A DNA stretch of 64,000 nucleotides from the NCBI RefSeq assembly GCF_041431135.1, contig NZ_CP107799.1:5890001-5954000 (forward strand), given 5' to 3'. Source of the stretch: Streptomyces sp. NBC_00554 (lineage in GTDB: Bacteria; Actinomycetota; Actinomycetes; Streptomycetales; Streptomycetaceae). A program made the position numbers and the translations under genes. Positions 16,519-25,952 of this stretch are shown here, piece after piece; the stretch's first letter is position 1, and each line of letters begins with the position of its first letter. A model generated the notes under the pieces. It searched no databases. It was not told the DNA's origin and saw only the letters and a program-made list of their open reading frames with translations.

Positions 16519-17325
16519 ATGCCCGCCACCACCCCCACCTGGGACCCGAGCCAGTACCTCCGCCACGCGGACCACCGCGCCCGCCCCTTCGCCGACCTCC
16601 TCGCCCGCGTCCCCGCACTGCCCCGCGACCCCGCCCGCATCGCCGACCTCGGCTGCGGACCCGGCAACGTCACGGCCCTGCTCGCCGAACGCTGGCCCGC
16701 CGCGCACATCACCGGCTACGACAACTCCCCGGAGATGCTGGCCAGGGCCGAGCCGCTGGCCGGTCCCACCTCCGGCGGCGGCCGCCTCGACTTCGCCCCC
16801 GGTGACGCCCGGACCTGGACGCCCTCGGACCCGTACGACCTGATCATCAGCAACGCGACCCTCCAGTGGGTCCCCGGGCACACCGACTCCTTCCCCGCCT
16901 GGGTGCGGGGCCTGGCGCCCGGCGGCACCTTCGCCTTCCAGGTCCCCGGCAACTTCGACGCCCCCAGCCACCGGCTGATGCGCGAACTCGCCCACTCCGC
17001 CCGCTGGAAGGACCGCCTGGCCGACGCCCTGCGCCACGACGACGCGGTGCACACCCCGGCCGCCTACCTCGGACACCTCACCGCCCTCGGTTGCGAGACC
17101 GACGTCTGGGAGACGACGTACCTCCATCTCCTGGACGGCGAGGACCCGGTCCTGGACTGGGTGAAGGGGACGGGGCTGCGGCCCGTCCTCACCGAACTGG
17201 GCGCGGACGCGGGCGCCTTCGTCGACGAGTACCGGGCCGCACTGCGCGAGGCCTATCCGGCCACGGAACACGGCACGATGTTCCCGTTCCGCCGCATCTT
17301 CGCGGTGGCGAGGCGCGCCGCCTGA
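16519..17325 (+). CDS. tam: Trans-aconitate 2-methyltransferase-like protein
   Basis: The 268-aa class I methyltransferase shows Tam features: N-terminal TWDPSQYLRHADHRARPFAD, SAM motif IADLGCGPGNVTALLAERWP, motif SNATLQWVPGH, the AFQVPGNFDAPSH strand and the C-terminal FPFRRIFAVARR. Tam methylates trans-aconitate, an inhibitor of aconitase formed from the TCA intermediate. The ATG at 16519 follows GGAGG closely. Control by the divergent MarR protein is likely. Assignment rests on motif pattern and order. Confidence 0.85.
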   Translation: MPATTPTWDPSQYLRHADHRARPFADLLARVPALPRDPARIADLGCGPGNVTALLAERWPAAHITGYDNSPEMLARAEPLAGPTSGGGRLDFAPGDARTWTPSDPYDLIISNATLQWVPGHTDSFPAWVRGLAPGGTFAFQVPGNFDAPSHRLMRELAHSARWKDRLADALRHDDAVHTPAAYLGHLTALGCETDVWETTYLHLLDGEDPVLDWVKGTGLRPVLTELGADAGAFVDEYRAALREAYPATEHGTMFPFRRIFAVARRAA

Positions 17326-17446
17326 CGCTCGGGGCGCGCGGTGCCGCGACGAGCTGTCGATGCTGTCGATGTTGTGCACATTATTGACCGCCGTCATTCA
17401 GGCGCCTATCTTCGCGGTGTCCTTCCCCCGGTCAAGGGAGACCGCG

Positions 17447-18832
17447 ATGCCTTCGTCCCCAACCGATTTCCCGCCCGCTTCACATCCCCCGCGAACCCCC
17501 GAATCCGTCCGGCAGCTGCGACGCGTCGCGCTGTCCGGACTCCTCGGTACCGCCGTGGAGTTCTACGACTTCCTCGTCTACGGAACGGTCGCCGCCCTCG
17601 TCTTCGGCGAGCTGTTCTTCCCCGGTGCCGACCCCGCCGTCGGCACCATCGCGGCCTTCGGCACCTTCGCCGCCGGCTATGTCGCCCGGCCGCTCGGCGG
17701 CATCCTGTTCGGTCACTTCGGGGACCGGCTCGGCCGCAAGTCCATGCTGTTGCTGACCATGGGACTGATGGGCGGCGCCAGTTTCCTGATCGGGGTGCTG
17801 CCCACGTACGACACCGTCGGCGTCTGGGCACCCGTGCTGCTGATCACGCTGCGCGTCGTGCAGGGCCTCGCCATCGGAGGGGAGTGGGGCGGCGCCACCC
17901 TGATGGTCGTCGAGCACGCCGGAGAGCGGCGGCGCGGACTGTGGTCCAGCTTCACGCAGATGGGAGCCCCGCTCGGCTCGCTGCTGTCGTCGGCCGTGGT
18001 CACGCTCGTCGTCACACTCCCCAAGGACGAGTTCGCCGCCTGGGGCTGGCGGGTGCCGTTCCTGCTGAGTGTGGTCCTGCTCGCGGTCGGCTTCTTCGTA
18101 CGGCTGAAGGTGGTTGAGAGCCCGCTGTTCACCGAGGTTAAGAAGGAGCGCACGGAGGCCCGGCTGCCGGTCGTCGAGGTGCTGCGGCGTCCGCGGGCAC
18201 TGCTGCTCGCCTGCTGCGTCGGCATCGGCGCCTTCACCGCACAGTCGCTGCTGACCAGCTACATGATCGCGTACGCCACCGGCATCGGCTACGCCCGCTC
18301 GCAGGTCCTGACGGCGCTCACCGTCTCCGCGTGCGTCGCACTCGTCGTGCTGCCCTGCGCCTCCGCGCTTTCCGACCGGATCGGGCGCCGCCCGGTGGTC
18401 CTCACCGGTGCCGTCGCCTCCGCCGCGCTCGCCTTCCCCGTGCTTGCGCTGGTCGACTCGAAGTCCCCGGGGCTGCTGATCCTGGCCGTCGCCCTCGGCC
18501 ACGGCGTCGCCCAGTCCATGATGTACGGCCCGCTCGGGGCGCTGCTCACCGAGATGTTCGGCACCCGGGTCCGCTACACCGGCGCCTCCCTCGGCTATCA
18601 GCTGGCCACTCTGGTCGGTGCCGGGTTCTCGCCGCTGATCGCGGGCAGCCTGGTCGCCGCGGACGGTGGCGGGAGTACGCCGGTCGCGCTGCTGCTGTGC
18701 GGCGGTGCCACCGTCACCGCCCTGACCGTCTGGTTCCTGCGCGAGACCCACCGGGATTCGCTGACCGAGGGCGGCACCCCCGCCACCGCGGCGGAGAGGG
18801 AGCAAGTCGCCCCGACGTTCAGTGACCGGTGA
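17447..18832 (+). CDS. MFS transporter, metabolite:H+ symporter (MHS) type
   Basis: The 461-aa product has twelve predicted helices and the MHS subfamily hallmarks: VALSGLLGTAVEFYDFLVYG at TM1, the loop GHFGDRLGRKSMLLLTM and RVVQGLAIGGEWGGATLMVV. This subfamily (ShiA, KgtP, ProP) imports organic acids or osmolytes with protons. The ATG at 17447 has GGGAG upstream; the longer reading to 17360 is not needed. The next gene, a PaaX-type regulator, lies on the same strand. Confidence 0.88.
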   Translation: MPSSPTDFPPASHPPRTPESVRQLRRVALSGLLGTAVEFYDFLVYGTVAALVFGELFFPGADPAVGTIAAFGTFAAGYVARPLGGILFGHFGDRLGRKSMLLLTMGLMGGASFLIGVLPTYDTVGVWAPVLLITLRVVQGLAIGGEWGGATLMVVEHAGERRRGLWSSFTQMGAPLGSLLSSAVVTLVVTLPKDEFAAWGWRVPFLLSVVLLAVGFFVRLKVVESPLFTEVKKERTEARLPVVEVLRRPRALLLACCVGIGAFTAQSLLTSYMIAYATGIGYARSQVLTALTVSACVALVVLPCASALSDRIGRRPVVLTGAVASAALAFPVLALVDSKSPGLLILAVALGHGVAQSMMYGPLGALLTEMFGTRVRYTGASLGYQLATLVGAGFSPLIAGSLVAADGGGSTPVALLLCGGATVTALTVWFLRETHRDSLTEGGTPATAAEREQVAPTFSDR

Positions 18833-18881
18833 CCTCGTACCGCCCGCCGGACCTCCGGCGGGCGGTCGTACGCTTACCTCC

Positions 18882-19736
18882 GTGGAGGACGACAACCCGG
18901 ACGAGCCGGTGGACGCGCCGGACGGCACGCAACTGCGCCCCCAGTCACTCGTACTCGCCTTCTTCGGCAACCACGTGCTCGACGAGGGCGACCTGTGCGT
19001 CTACTCGGGCAGCATCATCGACGTGCTCGCCCGGGCGGGGACGGGGGAGCAGGCCGTGCGCTCCACCCTGACCCGCATGGTCAACCGGGGCCTGCTGCTG
19101 CGCCAGCGCGAGGGCCGCAAGATGTTCTTCGGGCTCACCCCGCAGGCGGCGCGGATCCTGCGGGACGGCGGCCGGCGGATCTGGCGGGACGGCGCGGTCA
19201 ACGAGGACTGGGACGGCACCTGGACCCTGCTGGGTTTCTCCCTGCCCGAGTCCTGGCAGCGCCAGCGCCACGATCTGCGCTCCCAGCTCAGCTGGTCGGG
19301 GTTCGGCGCCCTCTACAGCGGACTGTGGGTCGCGCCGGGCCGGGTCGACGTCCACTCAATCGTCTCCGAGCTCGGCCTCGCCGCCCACGTCAAGGTCTTC
19401 CACGCCCAGGCGGACCAGGCCACCGACATCGGCCTGATGATCCGCGAGAGCTGGGACCTGGAGTCCATCGCCGCACGGTACGTCGCCTTCGACAAGCGCT
19501 GGACCGCCGACCAGGACACCGGCTCGCGCGACCCGGTCACGGCCCGGCTTCGGCTGGTCGGCGAATGGCTGCGGATCATCCGTACGGATCCCAGGCTCCC
19601 GGTCCAGCACCTGCCGCCCGGCTGGCCGGCCCGGCAGGCACAGGAGACCTTCCGGCGCGTCGCCGAGGAGACCGCCGAGTCCGCGGACCGGATGGCACGG
19701 GAGCTGCTGGAGACCACGCCGCTTCGGGACGCGTAG
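18882..19736 (+). CDS. PaaX family transcriptional regulator
   Basis: The 284-aa product has the PaaX order: N-terminal winged helix (RPQSLVLAFFGNHVL, GTGEQAVRSTLTRMVNRGLL, RKMFFGLT), central domain WDGTWTLLGFSLPESWQRQR with SWSGFGALYSGLWVAPGR, and the C-terminal helical domain EWLRIIRTDPRLPVQHLPPG. PaaX proteins repress aromatic (phenylacetate) catabolism genes. The start is uncertain: GTG 18882 leaves a short acidic leader; GTG 18822 would overlap the transporter. It may control the adjacent transporter. Confidence 0.85.
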   Translation: MEDDNPDEPVDAPDGTQLRPQSLVLAFFGNHVLDEGDLCVYSGSIIDVLARAGTGEQAVRSTLTRMVNRGLLLRQREGRKMFFGLTPQAARILRDGGRRIWRDGAVNEDWDGTWTLLGFSLPESWQRQRHDLRSQLSWSGFGALYSGLWVAPGRVDVHSIVSELGLAAHVKVFHAQADQATDIGLMIRESWDLESIAARYVAFDKRWTADQDTGSRDPVTARLRLVGEWLRIIRTDPRLPVQHLPPGWPARQAQETFRRVAEETAESADRMARELLETTPLRDA

Positions 19737-19760
19737 GAACCTCTTGCCGAGGCCGGCTCC

Positions 19761-20441
19761 TCAGGCCTTGCGGTGGCCTATCAACCGGGGCTTCGCCTCC
19801 AGGCCGTCCAGGCCGTGCCAGGCGAGGTTCACCAGATGGGCCGCCACTTCCGACTTCTTGGGGCGGCGGACGTCCAGCCACCACTGGCCGGTCAGGGCCA
19901 CCATGCCGACCAGGGCCTGGGCGTACAGGGGGGCGAGCTTGGGGTCGAAGCCGCGGCTCTTGAACTCGCGGCCCAGGATGTCCTCGACCTGCGTCGCGAT
20001 GTCCGAGATCAGGGAGGCGAAGGAGCCCGTGGACTGGGGGATCGGGGAGTCGCGGACCAGGATGCGGAAGCCGTCCGTGTACTCCTCGATGTAGTCGAGG
20101 AGCGCGAACGCCGCCTGTTCGCACAGTTCACGGGGGTGGCCCGCCGTCAGGGAGCTGGTCACCATGTCGAGGAGGCGGCGCATCTCACGGTCCACCACCA
20201 CCGCGTACAGGCCCTCCTTGCCACCGAAGTGCTCGTAGACCACCGGTTTGGAGACGCCGGCCTTCGCCGCGATCTCCTCCACCGAGGTGCCCTCGAAACC
20301 CTTGGCCGCGAAGAGGGTGCGGCCGATCTCCAGCAGCTGCTGACGGCGCTCGGCGCCGGTCATGCGGGTGCGGCGAGCGCGCCGCGGTTTTTCATTGCTG
20401 CTCGGGGTGCTGCTGGAGTCGGTCGCCACGCCGTCAATCAT
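19761..20441 (-). CDS. TetR family regulator, coupled to desaturase
   Basis: The 226-aa product has a basic leader (KPRRARRTRMTGAERR), a TetR helix-turn-helix (RTLFAAKGFEGTSVEEIAAK, AGVSKPVVYEHFGGKEGLYA) and a ligand domain ending WWLDVRRPKKSEVAAHLVNL. The start overlaps the desaturase stop by four bases (ATGA), so the two are translated together. This pairing suggests a lipid-responsive repressor of desaturation, analogous to known desaturase-linked TetR proteins (inference). Confidence 0.9.
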   Translation of the reverse strand: MIDGVATDSSSTPSSNEKPRRARRTRMTGAERRQQLLEIGRTLFAAKGFEGTSVEEIAAKAGVSKPVVYEHFGGKEGLYAVVVDREMRRLLDMVTSSLTAGHPRELCEQAAFALLDYIEEYTDGFRILVRDSPIPQSTGSFASLISDIATQVEDILGREFKSRGFDPKLAPLYAQALVGMVALTGQWWLDVRRPKKSEVAAHLVNLAWHGLDGLEAKPRLIGHRKA

Positions 20442-21454
20442 GCCGCTTCGGCTGCTTCCGTCTTGCGGCGGGAGTCGGACCCGTCCGTATTCCGGCGGGA
20501 ATCGATACGCGAGCGTGACGGCCAGCGCACGTCGTACGCCCAGCCGAGCTGCTCGCACCAGCGGATGATCCGGGCCGAGGAGTCCAGCTGGCCGCGCTCC
20601 ACACCGTGCCGCGCCGAGGTCGGGTCGGCGTGGTGCAGGTTGTGCCAGGACTCGCCGCAGGAGAGCACGGCCAGCCACCACACGTTGCCCGAACGGTCAC
20701 GCGACTTGAAGGGGCGCTTGCCCACCGCGTGGCAGATCGAGTTGATCGACCAGGTCACGTGGTGCAGCAACGCCACTCGGACGAGTGAGCCCCAGAAGAA
20801 GCCGGTGAACGCGCCCCACCAGGACATCGTCGCCAGACCACCGATGAGCGGCGGAAGGGCCAGCGAGAGGATCGTGTAGTAGAGGAAATGGCGCGAGATC
20901 GCACGGATCGCCGGGTCCCTGATCAGATCCGGTGCGTACTTGTCCTGCGGAGTGCGCTCCTCGTCGAACATCCAGGCGATGTGCGCCCACCACAGGCCCT
21001 TCATCAGCGCCGGAAGCGTCTCCCCGAAGCGCCACGGCGAGTGGGGGTCGCCCTCGGCGTCGGAGAACTTGTGGTGCTTGCGGTGGTCGGCGACCCAGCG
21101 GACCACCGGCCCCTCGACCGCCATCGAACCGGCGACCGCCAGCGCGATCCGCAACGGGCGTTTCGCCTTGAAGGCGCCGTGGGTGAAGTAGCGGTGGAAG
21201 CCGATCGTGACGCCGTGGCAACCCAGGTAGTAGAAGAAGACCAGCAGGCCGAGGTCGAGCCAGCTCACTCCCCCCCAGTTCCAGGCCAGCGGCACCGCGG
21301 CCACCAGTGCGAGGAACGGGACGACGATGAAGAGGAGAAGCGCGAGCTGCTCGAGCGACCCCTTCTTCTCGCCGCCCAGCGTGGCGGGAGGAAGCGGGCC
21401 GTCGTCGTTGTTCGCCTGCGGGGCGTCGTCGATCACATCGGAGCTCGTGGTCAT
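20438..21454 (-). CDS. Acyl-CoA/acyl-lipid delta-9 desaturase
   Basis: The 338-aa membrane di-iron enzyme has the three histidine boxes of the fatty-acid desaturase family: GFHRYFTHGAF, DHRKHHKFSD and WHNLHHADPTSARHG. Four transmembrane helices are visible (for example LLLFIVVPFLALVAAVPLAW and LDLGLLVFFYYLGCHGVTIG). It introduces a cis double bond into membrane acyl chains and adjusts fluidity. It is first in an operon with the TetR gene. The leader has a 15-bp direct repeat. Confidence 0.92.
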   Translation of the reverse strand: MTTSSDVIDDAPQANNDDGPLPPATLGGEKKGSLEQLALLLFIVVPFLALVAAVPLAWNWGGVSWLDLGLLVFFYYLGCHGVTIGFHRYFTHGAFKAKRPLRIALAVAGSMAVEGPVVRWVADHRKHHKFSDAEGDPHSPWRFGETLPALMKGLWWAHIAWMFDEERTPQDKYAPDLIRDPAIRAISRHFLYYTILSLALPPLIGGLATMSWWGAFTGFFWGSLVRVALLHHVTWSINSICHAVGKRPFKSRDRSGNVWWLAVLSCGESWHNLHHADPTSARHGVERGQLDSSARIIRWCEQLGWAYDVRWPSRSRIDSRRNTDGSDSRRKTEAAEAA

Positions 21455-21866
21455 GGGCGTCCCCTGTGGGGTTTCGAGGGTGGAGACAGATGTCCGGGGT
21501 GAGAGTTGAGCCAGATGTCCGGGGTGCGGATCCCGGGGCCTTCAGGGTCCTCAGGTCCTCCCGGTACCGGGAAACGGAACCCAGGGTCCTCCCTCTATCT
21601 GACGGGATTCCCTACGCTTCCGTAACCTACGGCGTCGTAAGTATGGCAGCGCGTAGCCCGGCGGCAAGAGCCCGTGAGCCTGCGCGTCCGTGTGGACACC
21701 TATCCTTGGAGTCGGTCGGACAGCGCGGTCCGTTCTGTTTAATTCCCGGATGCCACGTTCCTAAGCGGCACCCGCCGCGCGGTCGCCACCCGGGTTCCCT
21801 CCCAGACGAGCTTCAGACGAGCTTCCACTCTTCAGATGAGCTTCAACACTGCAAGGAGCCGCACCT
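21455..21866. promoter_or_regulatory. Divergent desaturase/ppc control region with repeats
   Basis: This 412-bp spacer has no convincing gene. CAGATGTCCGGGGTG occurs twice, perfectly, at 21487-21501 and 21512-21526, within 75 bases of the desaturase start. CCTACGGCGTCGTAAG (21626-21641) has dyad symmetry around CTACG/CGTAAG and is a candidate site for the desaturase-linked TetR protein. Close to ppc, CAGA(C/T)GAGCTTC appears three times (21803, 21814, 21833), the last ending 23 bases before the start codon. None of these was matched to a known motif. Confidence 0.45.
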
Positions 21867-24599
21867 GTGAGCAGTGCCGACGACCAGACCACGACGACCA
21901 GCAGCGAGCTGCGCGCCGATATCCGCCGGTTGGGTGACCTGCTGGGCGAGACCCTGGTCCGCCAGGAGGGTCCCGAGCTCCTCGAACTGGTCGAGAAGGT
22001 CCGCCGACTCACCCGCGAGGACGGCGAGGCCGCCGCCGAACTGCTGCGCGGCACCGAACTGGAGACCGCGGCCAAGCTGGTCCGCGCCTTCTCGACGTAC
22101 TTCCACCTCGCCAACGTCACCGAGCAGGTGCACCGCGGCCGCGAACTGCGCGCCAAGCGCGCCGCCGAGGGCAGCCTCCTCGCCCGTACGGCGGACCGGC
22201 TCAAGGACGCCGACCCCGACCACCTGCGCGAGACGGTCAAGAACCTGAACGTGCGCCCGGTCTTCACGGCGCACCCGACGGAGGCCGCACGCCGCTCGGT
22301 CCTCAACAAGCTGCGCCGCATCGCCGCGCTCCTTGAGACCCCGGTCATCGAGGCCGACCGCCGCCGCTACGACACCCGCCTGGCCGAGAACATCGACCTG
22401 GTGTGGCAGACGGATGAGCTGCGCGTCGTACGCCCCGAGCCCGCCGACGAGGCCCGCAACGCCATCTACTACCTCGACGAGCTGCACGCCGGCGCCGTCG
22501 GGGACGTACTGGAGGACCTCACCGCCGAGCTGGAGCGCGTCGGGGTGACCCTCCCGGACGAGACCCGGCCGCTCACCTTCGGCACCTGGATCGGCGGCGA
22601 CCGGGACGGCAACCCGAACGTCACCCCGGACGTCACCTGGGACGTCCTGATCCTCCAGCACGAGCACGGCATCAACGACGCCCTGGAGCTGATCGACGAA
22701 CTCCGCGGCTTCCTGTCGAACTCGATCAGGTACACGGGCGCCACCGAGGAGCTCCTCACCTCCCTCCAGACCGACCTGGAGCGGCTCCCCGAGATCAGCC
22801 CCCGCTACAAGCGGCTGAACGCCGAGGAGCCCTACCGGCTCAAGGCCACCTGCATCCGCCAGAAGCTGGAGAACACCAAGAAGCGGCTGGCCCTGGGGAC
22901 CCCCCACGAGGCCGGACGCGACTACCTCGGCACCGCCGAGCTCCTCCACGACCTGACCCAGATCCAGTCCTCGCTGCGCGAGCACCGCGGCGCGCTGTTC
23001 GCCGACGGCCGCATGAACCGCACGATCCGTACGCTCGCCGCCTTCGGTCTCCAGCTCGCCACCATGGACGTACGCGAACACGCGGACGCCCACCACCACG
23101 CGCTCGGCCAGCTCTTCGACCGCCTCGGCGAGGAGTCCTGGCGCTACACCGACATGCCCCGCGACTACCGCACCAAGCTCCTCGCCAAGGAGCTCAGGTC
23201 CCGGCGCCCGCTGGCCCCGACCCCCGCTCCGCTGGACGCCGCGGGCCAGAAGACCCTGGGCGTGTTCGAGACGGTCAAGCGGGCCCTGAAGATCTTCGGG
23301 CCCGAGGTCATCGAGTCGTACATCATCTCGATGTGCCAGGGCGCGGACGACGTCTTCGCGGCGGCCGTGCTCGCCCGCGAGGCCGGGCTCCTCGACCTGC
23401 ACGGCAACTGGGCGAAGATCGGCATCGTGCCGCTCCTGGAGACGACGGACGAGCTCAAGGCCGCCGACACCATCCTGGAGGACATGCTCTCCGACCCCTC
23501 CTACCGGCGCCTCGTCGCGCTGCGCGGAGACGTCCAGGAGGTCATGCTCGGCTACTCCGACTCCTCCAAGTTCGGCGGCATCACGACCTCGCAGTGGGAG
23601 ATCCACCGGGCGCAGCGGCGCCTGCGCGACGTCGCCCACCGCTACGGCGTACGCCTTCGTCTCTTCCACGGCCGCGGTGGCACCGTCGGCCGTGGCGGCG
23701 GCCCCTCGCACGACGCGATCCTCGCGCAGCCCTGGGGCACCCTGGAGGGCGAGATCAAGGTGACCGAGCAGGGCGAGGTCATCTCCGACAAGTACCTGGT
23801 GCCCTCGCTGGCCCGCGAGAACCTGGAGCTGACCGTCGCGGCCACGCTGCAGGCGTCCGCCCTGCACACCTCCCCGCGTCAGTCGGACGAGGCGCTGGCC
23901 CGCTGGGACGCGGCGATGGACGTCGTCTCCGACGCGGCGCACCAGGAGTACCGCCGGCTCGTCGAGGACCCCGACCTGCCGACCTACTTCCTCGCCTCCA
24001 CGCCGGTCGACCAGCTCGCCGACCTGCACCTGGGCTCACGGCCCTCCCGCCGCCCCGGCTCGGGCGTCTCGCTCGACGGACTGCGCGCCATTCCCTGGGT
24101 CTTCGGCTGGACCCAGTCCCGGCAGATCGTCCCCGGCTGGTACGGCGTCGGCTCCGGCCTCAAGGCCCTGCGCGAGGCCGGCCTCGACACCGTGCTCGAC
24201 GAGATGCACGACCAGTGGCACTTCTTCCGCAACTTCCTCTCCAACGTCGAGATGACGCTGGCCAAGACCGACCTGCGGATCGCCGGCCACTACGTCGACA
24301 CCCTCGTACCGGACGAGCTCAAGCACGTCTTCGACGCCATCCGCGCCGAGCACGAGCTCACCGTCCGCGAGGTGCTGCGCATCACCGGCGGAGAGAAGCT
24401 GCTCGACACCCACCCCGTCCTCCAGCAGACCTTCTCCATCCGCGACGCCTACCTGGACCCGATCTCCTACCTCCAGGTGGCCCTCCTCAAGCGTCAGCGC
24501 GACGAGGCGGCGGCCGGCTCCGCCCCCGACCCGCTGCTGTCCAGGGCCCTGCTCCTGACGGTCAACGGCGTGGCGGCGGGCCTGCGCAACACCGGCTGA
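21867..24599 (+). CDS. ppc: Phosphoenolpyruvate carboxylase
   Basis: Anaplerotic enzyme: PEP + bicarbonate gives oxaloacetate. The 910-aa length is normal. Signatures in order are VFTAHPTEAARRSVL (catalytic His near residue 137), GGDRDGNPNVTPDV, GYSDSSKFGGITTSQW (about residue 562) and FHGRGGTVGRGGGPSHDA (glycine-rich catalytic loop near 600), with KVTEQGEVISDKY following. The C-terminal allosteric part ends ...VNGVAAGLRNTG as in most bacterial enzymes. GTG start with AAGGAG upstream. Confidence 0.97.
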   Translation: MSSADDQTTTTSSELRADIRRLGDLLGETLVRQEGPELLELVEKVRRLTREDGEAAAELLRGTELETAAKLVRAFSTYFHLANVTEQVHRGRELRAKRAAEGSLLARTADRLKDADPDHLRETVKNLNVRPVFTAHPTEAARRSVLNKLRRIAALLETPVIEADRRRYDTRLAENIDLVWQTDELRVVRPEPADEARNAIYYLDELHAGAVGDVLEDLTAELERVGVTLPDETRPLTFGTWIGGDRDGNPNVTPDVTWDVLILQHEHGINDALELIDELRGFLSNSIRYTGATEELLTSLQTDLERLPEISPRYKRLNAEEPYRLKATCIRQKLENTKKRLALGTPHEAGRDYLGTAELLHDLTQIQSSLREHRGALFADGRMNRTIRTLAAFGLQLATMDVREHADAHHHALGQLFDRLGEESWRYTDMPRDYRTKLLAKELRSRRPLAPTPAPLDAAGQKTLGVFETVKRALKIFGPEVIESYIISMCQGADDVFAAAVLAREAGLLDLHGNWAKIGIVPLLETTDELKAADTILEDMLSDPSYRRLVALRGDVQEVMLGYSDSSKFGGITTSQWEIHRAQRRLRDVAHRYGVRLRLFHGRGGTVGRGGGPSHDAILAQPWGTLEGEIKVTEQGEVISDKYLVPSLARENLELTVAATLQASALHTSPRQSDEALARWDAAMDVVSDAAHQEYRRLVEDPDLPTYFLASTPVDQLADLHLGSRPSRRPGSGVSLDGLRAIPWVFGWTQSRQIVPGWYGVGSGLKALREAGLDTVLDEMHDQWHFFRNFLSNVEMTLAKTDLRIAGHYVDTLVPDELKHVFDAIRAEHELTVREVLRITGGEKLLDTHPVLQQTFSIRDAYLDPISYLQVALLKRQRDEAAAGSAPDPLLSRALLLTVNGVAAGLRNTG

Positions 24600-24610
24600 C
24601 CACCGGTCGT

Positions 24611-24654
24611 ACGACGGCGCCCCCGTGTTCGTGAGAACACGGGGGCGCCGTCGT
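24611..24654. terminator. Strong bidirectional terminator hairpin after ppc
   Basis: A perfect 20-bp stem (24611-24630 with 24635-24654) closes on a GTGA tetraloop. It begins 11 bp after the ppc stop and ends 10 bp before the stop of the convergent membrane protein, so it can end transcription from both sides. Confidence 0.9.
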
Positions 24655-24663
24655 TCATACAGG

Positions 24664-25173
24664 TCACAAGGCCAGGAACGTCACCGTCAGTTGCACGAAC
24701 CCCGCCCCCGCCAGCACCCACGCAAGTCGCGTGAGCCGCAGTCCGCCCGCGACCACCACCGAGGCGAGCAGCAGGGCGCCGCCCAGGGGGATCCAGGCGT
24801 AGAGGAGTCCGGCGGGGCCCGAGCGGACGACGTCGTTGCTGCCCGGCTTCACGGTGACCGAGTAGATCTGGCCCTTCTTCACCGCGACCGACTCCTCGAT
24901 CGTGACGCGGGCCCGCGCCTCCGATCCCGTCGACGCGGGCGTGTACGGACCCGTGCAGGTCTCGCCCGAGCACGCCGTGACCGTCATCGTCCCCTGCTCC
25001 CGGCCCTTGCCCAGCATCACGTGCTGAGCCGTGCCCCAGGAGCCCCAGATGCCCGCGATCAGGATCAGCGCCGCGACCGTACCCATCGTCGCGAGCTGTC
25101 CGAACCGCAGGGCCGCGTACGCGTTCTGGCGGGAGCTTTGATCTGAGGTGACGGCGGGCATGGCGGGGATCAT
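24664..25173 (-). CDS. Membrane protein with extracytoplasmic loop
   Basis: The 169-aa product has a transmembrane helix near residues 28-46 (LATMGTVAALILIAGIWGSW), an outer domain of about 75 residues containing the cysteine pair CSGETC and a basic/beta-rich segment (ARVTIEESVAVKKGQIYSVT), and two more helices near the end (WIPLGGALLLASVVVAGGL and LAWVLAGAGFVQLTVTFLAL). I recognise no named family. Starts at 25173 and 25161 are both possible. It lies alone between ppc and pth. Confidence 0.7.
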   Translation of the reverse strand: MIPAMPAVTSDQSSRQNAYAALRFGQLATMGTVAALILIAGIWGSWGTAQHVMLGKGREQGTMTVTACSGETCTGPYTPASTGSEARARVTIEESVAVKKGQIYSVTVKPGSNDVVRSGPAGLLYAWIPLGGALLLASVVVAGGLRLTRLAWVLAGAGFVQLTVTFLAL

Positions 25174-25265
25174 TGGCCATGGCCGTGCGCTCGGTCAACT
25201 CCGGTGAGGGACAAGTCCCGAGTTGTACGTACCTTTCGGTGCGGCACGCCGGGCAGTCGCCCCTC

Positions 25266-25883
25266 TCAGGAGTTGTACGAGCTCTGCGCCCGCTCCAGAC
25301 CGTCGATGACCAGACACTCCACCGCGTCCGACGCGCGGTCCACGAGGTAGTCGAGCTCCTTGCGCTCCGCCGACGAGAAGTCCTTCAGTACGAAATCGGC
25401 GACCTGCATACGCCCCGGAGGACGCCCGATCCCGAACCGCACCCGGTGGTAGTCCGGGCCCATCACCTTCGTCATGGACTTGAGTCCGTTGTGGCCGTTG
25501 TCGCCGCCGCCGAGCTTGAGACGCAGGACGCCGTAGTCGATGTCCAGCTCGTCATGGATCGCGACGACGTGCCCGAGCGGCACCTTGTAGAAGTCGCGCA
25601 GCGCGTTCACCGGGCCGCCGGACAGGTTCATGTACGACATCGGCTTGGCCAGGATCACCCGCCGGTTCGCCGGTCCCGGCGGGCCGATGCGACCCTCGAT
25701 CACCTGCGCCTGCGCCTTCCCGGCCCGCTTGAACTTCCCGCCGATCCGCTCCGCCAGCAGATCGGCCACCATGAAGCCCACGTTGTGCCGGTTCATGGCG
25801 TACTCGGGCCCTGGGTTGCCGAGCCCCACGATCAGCCAGGGGGCGGCTGCGTCGGTCGTCGTCGTCACGTCCGTGTCTCCCAT
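25266..25883 (-). CDS. pth: Peptidyl-tRNA hydrolase
   Basis: Releases tRNA from stalled peptidyl-tRNA. The 205-aa product carries LIVGLGNPGPEYAMNRHNVG with the catalytic His in NRHN, the KPMSYMNLSGGPV strand, HDELDI with the catalytic Asp, and GGDNGHNGLKS with the substrate-binding Asn. It has a short N-terminal extension (MGDTDVTTTTDAAAP) common in Streptomyces. It follows rplY by 69 bp on the same strand, the widespread bacterial rplY-pth pairing. Confidence 0.95.
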   Translation of the reverse strand: MGDTDVTTTTDAAAPWLIVGLGNPGPEYAMNRHNVGFMVADLLAERIGGKFKRAGKAQAQVIEGRIGPPGPANRRVILAKPMSYMNLSGGPVNALRDFYKVPLGHVVAIHDELDIDYGVLRLKLGGGDNGHNGLKSMTKVMGPDYHRVRFGIGRPPGRMQVADFVLKDFSSAERKELDYLVDRASDAVECLVIDGLERAQSSYNS

Positions 25884-25952
25884 ACGTCCTTGATACGCGT
25901 CAGCCGCCGCTCCCGGAGGAGCGGCGGCCGACGAACGATGACCAGGTGAGGA

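Noticed and set aside
21466..21870. 134-aa open frame in the desaturase/ppc spacer
   Set aside because: No ribosome site, no domain, Arg/Ser/Pro-rich, and it overlaps the ppc start region.
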